The notes under the pieces are model-generated. The model saw only the letters and a list, made by a program, of their open reading frames with translations, made no database searches and had not been told where the DNA came from. From Macrophomina tecta (taxonomy: Eukaryota > Ascomycota > Dothideomycetes > Botryosphaeriales > Botryosphaeriaceae), in NCBI GenBank assembly GCA_024180945.1, contig JAKSGN010000038.1, forward strand, positions 682,001 through 746,000: a DNA stretch of 64,000 nucleotides, in the 5' to 3' direction. Shown in pieces: positions 1 to 10,922 of this stretch. The first letter of the stretch is position 1, and each line of letters begins with the position of its first letter. The position numbers and the translations under genes were made by a program.

Positions 1-2095
1 CTCCAGCAGCGTAAGCGGCGCCGATTTCGCCAGAAGAGTGTCCGACCACCCTCACCGGAGAGACGCCCCAGGCCGACAGAGTATCGACGAGCGCGACTTG
101 GAGAACGGTACAGAGAGTTTGCGAGATGAGCGGCTCATTGATCCGGCTCGACTCGGCGGGCTTGTTGAGCTCTTCCATGGCATCAAACTGGCTGCCAAGT
201 GACGAGAGGTATGCTGTTGCTGCGGAAACGGACTCCTTGAAAACGGTGTATTCGAGGAGCTCTTTGCCCATAGCGTGCCACTGAGCACCCTGACCGGTGA
301 AAATAAAACCGACAGTTGGAGTGACTGCAGCCGGACGAATCGCCAATGACTTGGACGTCGCGTCCGAAAGTTTCTCCACAAGCTCTTCAACCGTCTCAGC
401 TGCCAGCGCTATCCTCCACGCCAGCTTCGACCTTCTCTCGGAAAGGGTGAATGCCAGATCGTCAAGGTAGGCGTCTTGCTGCTCCGATTGCGGATGTTCT
501 CTCAAGTGATCCGCAAAGGTCGACAGTGTGCGCTTGATACCTTCCTCGTCCTGTGCGGACCACATGAATACCCTATGGCCTCGTCGAGCGAGGGCTTTGA
601 CGGACTCGCCGGGCTCCTTCGTCTGGTGCTGGCCGTTGAGTCCTCTGGCGCGGAAGTAGCTGCCCGAATCATCGATGACCGCATGCGCATTTGTTCCGCC
701 GAAGCCGAAGGAGTTGAGAGATGCCCTCCGCACCGGGGTATCCGGCCACGGCGTGGGCTGCAATGGGAACTTGATCTTCCATCTATCGCAGGGAATACGC
801 GGGTTGACCTTCTCGAAGTTAATATTCGGAGGAATCGTCCCGGACTCCAGAGCAAGAACTGTTTTGATCACGGCAGCAACGCCGGATGCTCCCTCCAAGT
901 GCCCATGGTTGGTTTTACCCGCCCCGACATAGAGAGGATTGCCTGCGGGCCGGTTTTGCCAGGCGCTGGCAATTGCTCCTGCCTCAAGTGGATCACCGGC
1001 CGGAGTCCCGGTTGCGTGGGCCTCGACGAATCCTGTGGCATTCATGTCGAGGTTGAATGAGCGGTACACCTGGCGGATGAGCTCTTCCTGTGCCTGCTTG
1101 TTTGGAAGCGTCATACCGCCCGTGCCTCGCCCGTCTTGGTTAACGCCAGTACCGCGCACGACAGCCCGGATCAAGTCGCCGTCTCTGATGGCTGCCTTGA
1201 CGGGCTTGAGAATAATGGTTCCTACGCCTTCGCCACGCGAGTAACCATTTGCCCGTGAGTCGAAGGAGAAGCACTTGCCGTCTGGTGATAGAAAACCAAC
1301 TGGAAAATTGTCAGTAGACGCCTTCAGCTGCCTTTGCTTGGAACGTACGGTTGCTCATCCTGTACATGGTCTCAGGGCTTTCAATGACGTTGACACCGCA
1401 CACGATTGACTATCAGGGATCCAATTAGTGTGGCACTCGGACGGTAAAAGGGAGTGGGGTGTCATTACCATATCAGAGGCCCCCTGGCGGAGGTCGTTGC
1501 ATGCCAGATGGAATGCTACGAGGGAGCTACTGCAAGCCGTATCCAGCGTCAAGCTGCAACCCCTCAAATCATAAAACCAGCTGACTCTGTTGGAGATGAT
1601 TGAATTCGACGTGCCCGTCGGCTTGTACTTCAGCAAGATATCTGGATCCTCATTGAGGATTGCACGCGTATCGTCTGTGAAGGCGCCTGCAAACACCGAA
1701 GTCCTGGAGCCCTTCACGTCCTCGAGGCGGAGACCGGCGTTTTCCAACGCCTCGTACACGTTCTCCATGGCGATGCGTTGCTGCAAGTCCATGGACATTG
1801 CTTCTGTGCGCGTGATGTTGAAAAACGCGGCGTCAAATCGCTTGCCATTCTCTTTCAAGAAATGGCCGCCCTTGATGAAGGTGCTGGCTGCCCGCTCAGC
1901 AGAGGGGTGGTAGTGGGCGGAATGGTTCCATTTGCTGGAGGGCACTTCGGACCACGCTGAGCGGCCCTCAACCAGCATGTCCCACAGCTTGCTGGGGCTG
2001 TCCGCATCGCCGGGGAACCGGCACGCGAGACCAATGATGGCGATGTCGTCGGACTGTGCATTCTGGATGCTGACATCGGCGTCGAGAAGAGGCAT
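1..2095 (-). CDS. Highly reducing type I polyketide synthase, N-terminal part (KS and start of AT); runs off left edge
   Basis: Exons on the minus strand are 2095-1469, 1409-1349 and 1299-1 (introns 59 and 49 bp, GT-AG). The first ~430 residues are a ketosynthase: the nucleophile lies in DTACSSS (Cys188), followed by the His motifs EAHATGT and NHGHLEGASG. After a linker, the acyltransferase begins at FTGQGAQW and reaches its active-site serine in GHSSGEIGAAYAAG (Ser651) just at the window edge. The KS sequence is of the reducing fungal type (my reading; DH, MT, ER, KR and ACP would lie to the left and are unseen). The enzyme would condense malonyl units into a reduced chain. A TATA-like box lies ~160 bp upstream of the start. 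The divergent neighbour is a LovG-like thioesterase. The open frame through exon 3 has no stops. Confidence 0.95.
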
Positions 2096-3126
2096 GTTGC
2101 TCTCTTTGGGAGTGTAGGGGCAGAAAGGGTATCAGGAAGAATGAATGACAAAATTCGACTCCAGCAGCAGCCGGTTGGGCCGGACTCTGAATTACGTAGG
2201 TGTTGAACAGAGGAAACGTCCTGCAGACACGCCTGATGGCAGAAGCTGCCTGCCTTTATACAGAGAACAACGGCGTCACCGCTGAGGAGGCTAGATTGGC
2301 TGTCTTTTAGCAAATGCCGCTACGACCGCACGTGAGTGTGCAGTCTGTTATCCGCTTCGACGCTTCCGCGCATGCTGAAGTTTGCTGCTGGAGTCAGGGT
2401 CTCCCCGCATGGCTCGTGGTGCCCATGGGTCTGAAGTTGACCAAGCTCCGATGCTGAGGCGGGCTGCAAGTTCCAAGATACCGGGAAAGTGCTGTGTCAT
2501 GTACGACAGGGATGAAATGGGCTCGCGTTCCGGGGATGATAATAAAACGTGGCGGGTGGCCAGATCGCTTGCGCCAGGAGAATGCCGTGGGCCATCGTCG
2601 GGGTGGAGAGTCATGCACGGCGCACACGCGCATACGCCGTGGCGGAGTGGTCGTCATAGAAGGCGGTATCGTCCAGGAGGCCACAGACGGCATCGATGTG
2701 AGCGAAAGGAGCATAGAGAGAAGTTTGGGCAGTATCATCCGTCGAGGAGACACCGCAGAACCAAAACCCGCCCCGCTGCACCTGGCAACCAGCTGTCCAA
2801 ATATCATCTCAACGGGCAAAGTTTCCAGATCTAGCTATCCGCTCGAAATGTCCCGTTTGGGAGCGGAGCAGCAAAAACTGCCAAAAACACGAGCTTCGGG
2901 CCGAGCCAGGCCTCCCAGGCCCCGGAGAAATAATACGATAGAGGGCCCACGGGGCCCCATCAAGCTCTGGCCAAGGCGAGCCGTCCCATGAATCGCGCCC
3001 CAGCCCTTGTCCATCACCGCTGACTCGTGGTCATGATCGATGGGCTTCCTCCACCGGCACAACTTTTGAGTGTTGCAAGAGAGCAAGCAGTTGATCTGCC
3101 AGACAACGAGGTTCAACAACTCCATC
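2096..3126. other. Divergent intergenic promoter between PKS and thioesterase
   Basis: About 1 kb between two divergently transcribed genes. Short open frames here look like noise. Apart from the TATA-like box, I see no convincing binding site. A shared bidirectional promoter would let both genes be co-induced (inference). Confidence 0.5.
2253..2260 (-). promoter_or_regulatory. TATA-like box of the PKS gene
   Basis: Reads TATAAAGG on the minus strand, about 160 bp before the PKS start codon. Motif only; no transcription data. Confidence 0.45.
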
Positions 3127-4130
3127 ATGCGTGTCCTATGCCTCCATGGCCGCGGTTCCAATACCGAAGTGTGTGGAAATATTCCCGCGTTGAAGTAACA
3201 GTTGCTGACCAGCTCAAGATCTTTCGAATGCAGACGGCGGGCCTCAGGAGCCTGCTGGAGCCAGAGTATGAGTTTGAGTTTGTCGAAGGACGCTGGCCGC
3301 ATCTCGAGGGCAACTGGTCTCTTCATACAGTAGACTTCTCGAAGTCCAAGGTACGCCGTTCCCAATATTCGCACTGCCGGAGCATTGACATTGGTCACTT
3401 GGAAGCTGTATGGCTACTACAATGGCCTCGACCTGGACGACATCCTGCAGACCGAGAACGAGTTGCGGCAGATCATCAAGGGTAAAGTAAGACCAATCGC
3501 TGTGTCCAGTTCTGAAGCTAAGCTTTGCAGACCACGGCCCGTTCGACGGCATCCTTGGTTATTCGCAGGGTGCCACGCTTGCCGCTCAGCTGGTTATCCG
3601 GTACATTCTCGAAGATCCCTTCGCCACAATTCAGGAGTTGCCGTTGAAGTTCGCCATCTTCATCAACGGCGCTACCCCACCCTGCGTATTGCCATTGACC
3701 GAGACGCCGCTTGAGTGCCCACTGGAGGAGTTTGCCGAGGCTGCTCACCTCTTCTCCGTCTTTAAGCCCAATGACTCTGACAACAGAACCAATCTGCGCC
3801 CAGCAAAACTGCAGAATGGCCGAAAGGTCAATCATCCCGATCCCCAACCCACGTAAGCTGCTGACAATGGATTAACAGATTGTCACGGACGGAACCCATT
3901 ACATGACAAGATACTCTCCTGATTACGAGGGAAAAGTCATCACTATCCCAACCCTGCATATTCGAGGTAAAAGGGACCACAGTGACTACGGAGAGGGTTT
4001 ACTTGACCTGAGCGAGCCCTCCATGGCCGAGGATTTTCCTCACATTTTCGGTCACGACTTCCCTCGTGGACTTGATACGAACAAGACCATAGCGCGTCTT
4101 GTCAGACTTACCGCATCCCGAGCATTGTAA
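3127..4130 (+). CDS. FSH-family serine hydrolase, LovG-like polyketide thioesterase candidate
   Basis: Five exons (3127-3168, 3213-3350, 3406-3481, 3531-3826, 3879-4130) encode 267 residues, the usual length of FSH1/DUF341 hydrolases. The N-terminus MRVLCLHGRG is the first beta strand and oxyanion region. The nucleophile is in GYSQGA (Ser97), an acid lies in RDHSDYG (Asp217) and the catalytic His in GHDFPR (His243), so the triad is intact. The fourth donor is GTCAAT, weaker than GTAAGC a little downstream; only the former keeps frame. FSH hydrolases such as LovG release chains from highly reducing PKSs that lack a thioesterase domain; the divergent PKS next door makes that role likely here. 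There is no signal peptide, so it should act in the cytosol. Confidence 0.9.
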
Positions 4131-4776
4131 AACTGACGTTCTTATCATGCATGTCAAAGTAATTTCTCAACCATGGTCACCTTGTTGTGGTCTTCTGGAA
4201 TGGAAAATACGTCGTCCACCTCAACAGTGAAACGTGACACGGTCCCTTTGTTTTCCTTAGCACATCATGTAACATCTGGCATATTTTGATTGCCTATTCT
4301 GAAAGGCCAAAATAGTTGGGACACAAGAGTTTACAATGTGCTCCTTCATCCTCTCTCTCTCGATATCCACGGGTGCCGTTGGAGGCACGAGAGCGTAAGC
4401 GCAGCATGCGAAAGCACTTACGCCATTGCGCGAATAAGCATAACGACCATAGGCTTAATTAACGTAGCACCCGGTGGGTATCCGGGTAAAAGGCCAGAAC
4501 TTACTCGTGATTCTGTCCCCGAAACAGGCATTGCGCGGACTCGGTCTGTGCAGCAGAAGAGCCGGTGCTCGTTTCTCGCTAGCCACTGACTCAGTCTGCA
4601 GGGCCTTTCCGAACCGCTATCTCATAGGTTGCAGTCTGGACTGAGACGTCGAGTCAGGATGCCATGCAACGTGCACCGAAGACACGGTGCGGCTCTGCTC
4701 CGCTGTTTTGATGATTCTCGTAGCTGCTCAAACGCCACCTCTGGACGTAGGATTGTGCGGCATCGCATGTTGGATT
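4131..4776. other. Intergenic, thioesterase to GH65 gene
   Basis: No supported gene. Open frames are short and without recognisable motifs. Confidence 0.5.
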
Positions 4777-7700
4777 ATGAAGCTGCAACTTCTTCAATGG
4801 CTTGCACTTGCAAGTGCATCTCATGCTGCAGGTCGTTTTGACCTTCCAGCGGACTTTGTGGCCTGGGACGACTCCACGTACACCCTGACCTCCACGGAAC
4901 CATTTCCAGGTTCTTACCAAGCATGGGTCCCACAATCCAACGGGTACAATCGTCTGGTGAATCTCCCTAGATCGAATACTAGCTAACACCTTCTCTAGAT
5001 ACGTTGGTCTTGGCCAGGCAAGTCTGGGCCCGTTTTACGAGGCCAGTGTTCACAATGACACGGAAGGTTGGATGCTGTTCAGTCCAAGGCAAACATTTGC
5101 AACGGTCACCGGTTTCTGGGACGCCGAGACCAGCGGGGATAGTGTAATATCGGGCATCCCTCATTTTACGGATCTTCTCATCGAGGCATGCGGAAGCGTG
5201 CTCAATGGATCAGTCGATACTACTCAATTGAGTAACTTCACTTCGAGCCTGTCATTGTACGTTCCTTCCGCGACTGTAGACCCGGATCAAGATTCTGACA
5301 GAACTTAGCATAAAAGGCCTCGCAACATGGAGCTACAACTGGTCTCCTGCAAGCTGTGTAGACAACATTACATTGTCAATCGCTTATGAGTCTTTTCTGT
5401 CTCTCGATGCCCGACAAGCAGCCGCTGTCAAACTCTCCATCACCAGTTCTTCTGCCATCGATGTAAGCATCAACGACGTCCTTGATGGCAGAAGTGCCAA
5501 CCGGACTACACTGGCGGAGAAGATGGCTTTTCCGGGATCCAGCAGCATTATGACCTCGGTTCATCCCACCGGACTCAAAAATGTCACAGCCTACGTCTAT
5601 TCGACCGTGACAGGAGTCGGAAATGACCAGGCTATAGAATCCGTTGCGGCCCATAACGACACCACAGCTACAATTAGCCAACGCTACAAGCTCACCTTGA
5701 TACCTGACCACCCATCGACTGTTCACAAGTACATCGGTATTGCATCTACCGATCACTTCACCAACGCCTCCGGCGTTGCTCGCAACGCCAGCATCATTGC
5801 ATCAAAATCTGGCTGGGATGCACTGCTGTCTGCTCACAGTGCTCGTGTGGCAGCTCTCATGGCACCTCCTTACGTTGCCGACTTCCGGAGTCCGGATGGG
5901 AAGCTCTCCTCTGACCCGACAATCCAGGCCCTCCAGATCACCGCAAAAGCTTCCGCGTACTACCTCTACACGTCCTTGCTTCCAGAAGGCGAGATCCCTG
6001 AAGGCGCTCGCGGAGCCATCAATACAAACAGTCTTGCTGTCGGCGGCCTGACATCTGAGGCATATGGCGGTAAGATTTTCTGGGATGCGGACCTCTTCAT
6101 GGCACCTCCAATTCAAGCCTCACAGCCTCGCTTGGCCCGGCAGTTCAGCACTTACCGCGTCCAGCGGGCTAAGCAAGCTTCTGAGAACACGGTGCGACAC
6201 GGCATGAATGCTGGTGCCATGTTGTATCCGTGGACCAGTGGCAGAAATGGAGAGTGCTACAACATCACAGGCCCGTGCGTGATGTACGAGTATCATCTGA
6301 ACGCAGATATAGCTCTGAGCCTTGTGATGGCTAGAAACACGTCTGGCGATCTGGATTGGTTCAACGAGGAGGCTACGGGTGTGATTGATGGAGTGGCGAG
6401 AGGGCTGGCGGAGACGTTGACCTGGTATCCTGAGAACGGTACTTGGGGGATAGAGGTGATGACGGATGCCGATGAGTACTATGTGTGCCTCTTTTCTGGC
6501 TTCATGATTCTCTGATTATTTGCTGATATCGTTTCCAGATGTTTGTCTCGGACGGAGCATTTACAGATTCGGCGATCAGTGTGGCGCTTGAGATTGCAAG
6601 CAATCTACGTCGCGAATTCGGAAAGCCGTTGGAGAGAAACTGGATCAACATCACGGAGAACATGCAAATACCAACCTCAGAGACCGGCGTTGTGTTGGAG
6701 TTCCGCAACATGTGGAATGACCTAGTGTCCAAACAAGCGGATGTCATTCTCATGGACTACCCTTTTGACTACAGGAGAAACTTCACCACGGAGAAGAGGC
6801 GGGTTGCAATGGACTACGTAGGTTCACACTTCACCCTGCTGGCAAATTCCTTACTTACAGTCAACACAGTATGCAGTCAGACAGGATCCAAATGGTCCGG
6901 CGATGACTTACGCACTGTATGCCATCTCCGCCAACTCGCTTTCTGAAGGCGGTTGCGGATTCTGGACATTTCTCAAGAAGAGCTTCGAGCCCTACATCCG
7001 GGCACCATGGTATCAGTTTTCGGAGCAACAGCTCGATGACCCGGCAGCCAATGGCGGTACCAACCCAGCCTTCCCTTTTCTCACAGGCCACGGAGGTTTC
7101 CTCCAGGTCATGACCGCCGGCTTCCTTGGTATCCGCGTCACGGACACCAATCTAGTCATGGACCCATCATTGCCACCTCAACTGTCCGACTTCCGGGCCC
7201 CGGTACAGTTCTACAATGGCGCTGTCATCGCGTGCACCATGAATGCCACCCACACCACCATCACCCGGCTGGACGCCGCTCAGCACCCCGGCCTTGTCGC
7301 AGACCAATACGGCTCCTCGCCTATGCCCATCACGATTGGGCGCGCAGCCACCACAGGCACGACGATTCATCTCTCAGTGAATGAGACGGCGGTGGTCCCG
7401 AACCGTGCCTATCACAGCAACGTCACCGTGTTGAGTAACATCCTGCAGTGCGCCTCGGTCGCATCGCCTTCAGCGTACCTCCACGGCCAATTCCCCGTCG
7501 GCGCCGTCGATGGTTACTCCGGCACCGCGTGGCAGCCCTCGACCGCAAACACAAGCGCGGTGATCGCGGTCGACACGAGCGCCACCCCGCCCGTGCTGCT
7601 ATCGCACGTGCATCTTGACTTCGGCCTGCGTCCGGCGAAGCGCGTGCGCGTCTCGTTCTACAACAGCACGCAGGGAGGGGCCCCGGCGTTCGAGGCGGAG

Positions 7701-7964
7701 GCCGCCGTCGAGATCACTGCGCCGTGGAAGGGCGCGGCGGCGCCCGTGGTGCCATATGAGGGGAACTTGACGACGATCGCACTGCCGGCGGGGGTCTGGA
7801 GCGGGGCATACGCGAAACTCGAGATTGAGGGGTGCTGGGTCGAGGACGGGGCTGGGGCGACGGTGGCGGAGTTTGCGGCTGTTGCCGCTGCAGCGGGCGC
7901 CGGGATAAGTAATAAAAGCGCCGCGGCTGTGGCTGCGAGGGAGCTATGGCACACTGAGTTGTGA
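4777..7964 (+). CDS. ATH1: Secreted GH65 acid trehalase-like glycosidase
   Basis: Five exons (4777-4943, 4999-5256, 5309-6482, 6539-6817, 6870-7964) encode 990 residues. The N-terminus MKLQLLQWLALASASHA is a clear signal peptide, which decides the start; an in-frame ATG at 4711 lies upstream. The order matches GH65 acid trehalases: N-terminal beta-sandwich, then the (alpha/alpha)6 barrel with FWDADLFM (401 region), the general-acid motif DADEYY (Glu531, created across intron 3), and NPAFPFLTGHGGFLQ, then a C-terminal beta domain. Many N-x-S/T sites fit secretion or a vacuolar location. Acid trehalase splits trehalose into two glucoses (EC 3.2.1.28). Finding it between a polyketide thioesterase and a P450/glycosyltransferase pair is unusual; it could instead act on a related glucoside. 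Substrate is not proven by sequence. Confidence 0.92.
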
Positions 7965-8873
7965 TGGGTTACTGTTTGTAGGAAAGTGATTCGAGTCAGG
8001 GGTCTTGTTCGATCGGGTAATGAGCAAGGCATGATACTCCAGCCTTGTGGTACGAGGGGTGGACGACGGAGAGTGGGCCGGACAAATTTCTCAACCCCGT
8101 ATGCCTCCGCTCGACTCAAGATCGGCTGCGCGTTTATTTATTGGAGCAGCAACGTGGTATGGAAGGGATGGCACATCCCACAAATTTTTCGCCTTCGGCG
8201 CAAGCCTGAGTCAAACACCGAGAGTCTATGCGGTTAGTTTTAGCGAAGAACATGGGGTTGACACTTTCCCTCTCCCGTTAGTCGAACAAGAGCACGAAGA
8301 CTTGTTCTGCCAACTCTGCGCCGCAGAAAGCTTGGGTCGGGATTGTTATAAGCTTACGCACACGTTGGAAATGCAGCGTTTCAGACAAGAATGTATGTGC
8401 CTAATCGGCAATCTAATTCACAGGCCCGGTTCTCTTGAGCGGGGGCTCATTTGTTCAGCACAGCGTTTTCCGTGCGGCGATGTACACGAGAGGATGACTG
8501 CCGAAGTTTTCGAGCAGCAGGAGTATCCTGAAACCATCAGCACGTCCCGATCGTAAGGCCGGCACTATAGGGCCTGTTTTAGTCGAAAACAGGCTCCGCT
8601 CCTTTCAGCCCTCTGTCCAGTGGGGCGAACACTGAGTAATTGCCCCTGGGACGCTGGGGGGACGCACCATCGAATGCGCCGATGCCCGGCACGCGACTTC
8701 AGCTACGAGGCCACCACCAGGCCGTAGCGGTGTGGAATCTAGGGCTCTGCCGACGTATCTTATGACTCGTATTAGGCGCCAGGTGGCGGGGTTGAGGAAT
8801 TTTCCAGGCTTAAGTGATGCTCCCACTTCTCGTGGCAGTCGCTGAAGTGGCGATGGTGGAGTACTGAAGCATC
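7965..8873. other. Intergenic, GH65 gene to CYP52-like P450
   Basis: About 0.9 kb. No gene is supported; it contains one short inverted repeat listed separately. Confidence 0.5.
8570..8596. repeat. Short inverted repeat (hairpin)
   Basis: GCCTGTTTT (8572-8580) and AAAACAGGC (8586-8594) are perfect inverse complements around a 5-base loop; one G-T and one G-C pair extend the stem. It lies ~300 bp before the P450 start. Function unknown. Confidence 0.7.
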
Positions 8874-10691
8874 ATGGTCAACAGTGGAATATTGGCTGCT
8901 GCGGCTCTCTGCCTGCTGCTGCCACTGCTGAGCAGACTAATCAAATGGCACAGGGATGCACAGTTTGCTCGAGCAAATGGTTGCAAAGCCGCTCCTTGCG
9001 ACAACCTGCTGACATGGACAGACTTACTGGGTATTGGAATCCTGCGCAAGCTCGAGCACCATCTGTCGCAGAAAACACTGCTTGAATTCATGCGGAAGCG
9101 GTTCGAGGAAAATGGCAACACTTTCCGCACCAGAGTCTTACTCGATGACTTCTACTGGACATGCGAGGTAATTGCTCCTAGTAAGCTGTTTACCGCAAAT
9201 CATACTGATTGTTGGAGGCAGCCCAAGAACATTCAAGCCATGCTTGCATTGAAGTTCAACGACTTCGGTGTCGGTATTGATCGTGAGCACATAGGCTCCC
9301 AAAATCCTCAAGAGCCCCCGCTGATCACAGACGTTAACCCCAGGCTACAACAACTTCAAGCCCCTAATGGGACATGGAATATTTACAAGCGATGGTGCCA
9401 AGTGGGAAGAAGCCCGCGCTTTGGTCCGCCCCAACTTTGTCCGGAACCAAGTCGCCGACCTCGAGGCGTTCGAGCAACACTTTCAGAACATGCTCACTCT
9501 CGTGCCACGAGACGGTAAAACGCCTGTAGACCTCAAGCCTCTTTTCCAGCGAATGGTATGATTCAACGTTGTAAAATCCACGCTACACCCACCTAACCAA
9601 ACCATGTCGCCAGACACTCGACTCCGCCAGCGAGATGCTCTTCGGCAAGTCTCTCAACTCTCTCACTGTGACCGACTCGGCTGTCGCCTCAGCACAATTT
9701 GCTGCTGCTTTTAAGAAATCCCAGACCGAGCTCGCCCGGCGCTGTCGTCTGGGTCGCTTGGCCGACTGGAACATCAGCAAGGAATTCCTCGACGCGTGCG
9801 GCGTGACACAGCGCTTTGTAGACGACTACGTTGAGGAAGCGGTACGCTTGCGGAAACAGAGCTCCCAAGGGGAAAAAAAGCAAGACGAGAAGGAGCCGGA
9901 GCGCTACATATTCCTCCATGAGATTGCCAAAGCGATTGATGATCCAATTGCCATCCGCGATCATTTGCTAAACGTCTTAATTCCAGCGCGGGATTCCACA
10001 TCCACGCTGCTTGCTGCGGCGCTGTTTGCAGTATCTAAGGACAAGCGTGTATTTGCGAAATTAAGAGCAGAGGTGGACGAGCTAGGCGGAATCTATCCAT
10101 CCTTTGAGACACTGAAGAATATGAGATATCTCAAGTGGGTCATGAACGAGAGTCAGTATCCGGCACAACCTGTTTATTCTGCAATACAGGCTGACCTAAA
10201 TTTCCCCAACACAGCACTACGACTATGGCCTATTGTACCACTCAACGGCAGGCAAGCCAACAGAGACGTTACTCTACCAGTTGGCGGTGTAAGCGTCCAC
10301 CTTTTCACCGCTTGTGCCTTCCTGCTGACTTTTGACTTCCTCATAGGGCCCTGACGGACAATCGCCAATTCACATCAAAGCTGGTCAGAATGTTGGGTTC
10401 AGCACGTATGCCATGCATCGCCGCAAGGATATTTGGGGGCCGGACGCTGATGAGTTCATCCCCGAACGCTGGGAGAACCTCCGCCCCGGCTGGGAGTATT
10501 TGCCCTTCAACGGCGGTCCACGCATCTGCATTGGACAACAACTTGCTCTGACGGAAGGAGGATATACGATTGTGAGGCTGCTCCAGTGCTTCAAAGATAT
10601 CGAGAGCCTGGATCACAGCGAGTGGAGGGAAGGTTTGGCGCTGGCCTGCTCTATTGACCAGCCGGTCACTGTGCGCATGATTCCTTGGTGA
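8874..10691 (+). CDS. CYP52-like cytochrome P450 (fatty-chain hydroxylase type)
   Basis: Six exons (8874-9167, 9222-9282, 9344-9555, 9614-10151, 10215-10288, 10347-10691) encode 507 residues, normal for a microsomal P450. An N-terminal hydrophobic anchor (residues ~4-24) is followed by the GHGIFTSDG...W region typical of the CYP52 clan. The I-helix carries ARDSTSTLLA, the K-helix ETLR (formed across intron 4), and the heme loop FNGGPRICIG with ligand Cys454. CYP52 enzymes hydroxylate alkanes and fatty acids at or near the terminal carbon; here a polyketide chain made by the neighbouring PKS is a reasonable substrate (inference). It sits on the same strand as, and just before, a glycosyltransferase, as in yeast and smut glycolipid pathways that pair such P450s with UDP-sugar transferases. 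Confidence 0.92.
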
Positions 10692-10864
10692 ACTAGCCTG
10701 CCGCTGAGGTCTCTGGACGTATGGTTTTTTGGTTTCCGGGAACATGTTTATGTTTTGGGCTTGCACGAAAGTCGGGATCAGGCGGCCGTAAATGACACTG
10801 CGCAAATCCATGACTAGCTGTAGTGTTGGAAGCTGAATCATGCAAGAGCAGTAATCTGTGGGGC

Positions 10865-10871
10865 ATATAAG
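10865..10871 (+). promoter_or_regulatory. TATA-like box of the glycosyltransferase gene
   Basis: TATAAGG about 55 bp before the chosen start codon at 10923. Motif only. Confidence 0.4.
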
Positions 10872-10922
10872 GCAGGTCCGTAGCAGTATGGGAGTCTCCA
10901 TACATACGTTACTTTTTCGATC

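Noticed and set aside
3841..3878. GTAAGC at about 3853 as the donor of the thioesterase intron 4
   Set aside because: Better consensus, but it shifts the frame and destroys the segment leading to the catalytic Asp and His; the GTCAAT donor at 3827 keeps frame.
8047..8556. 169-codon plus-strand open frame between GH65 and P450
   Set aside because: No domain, no signal peptide, poor coding character; treated as intergenic.
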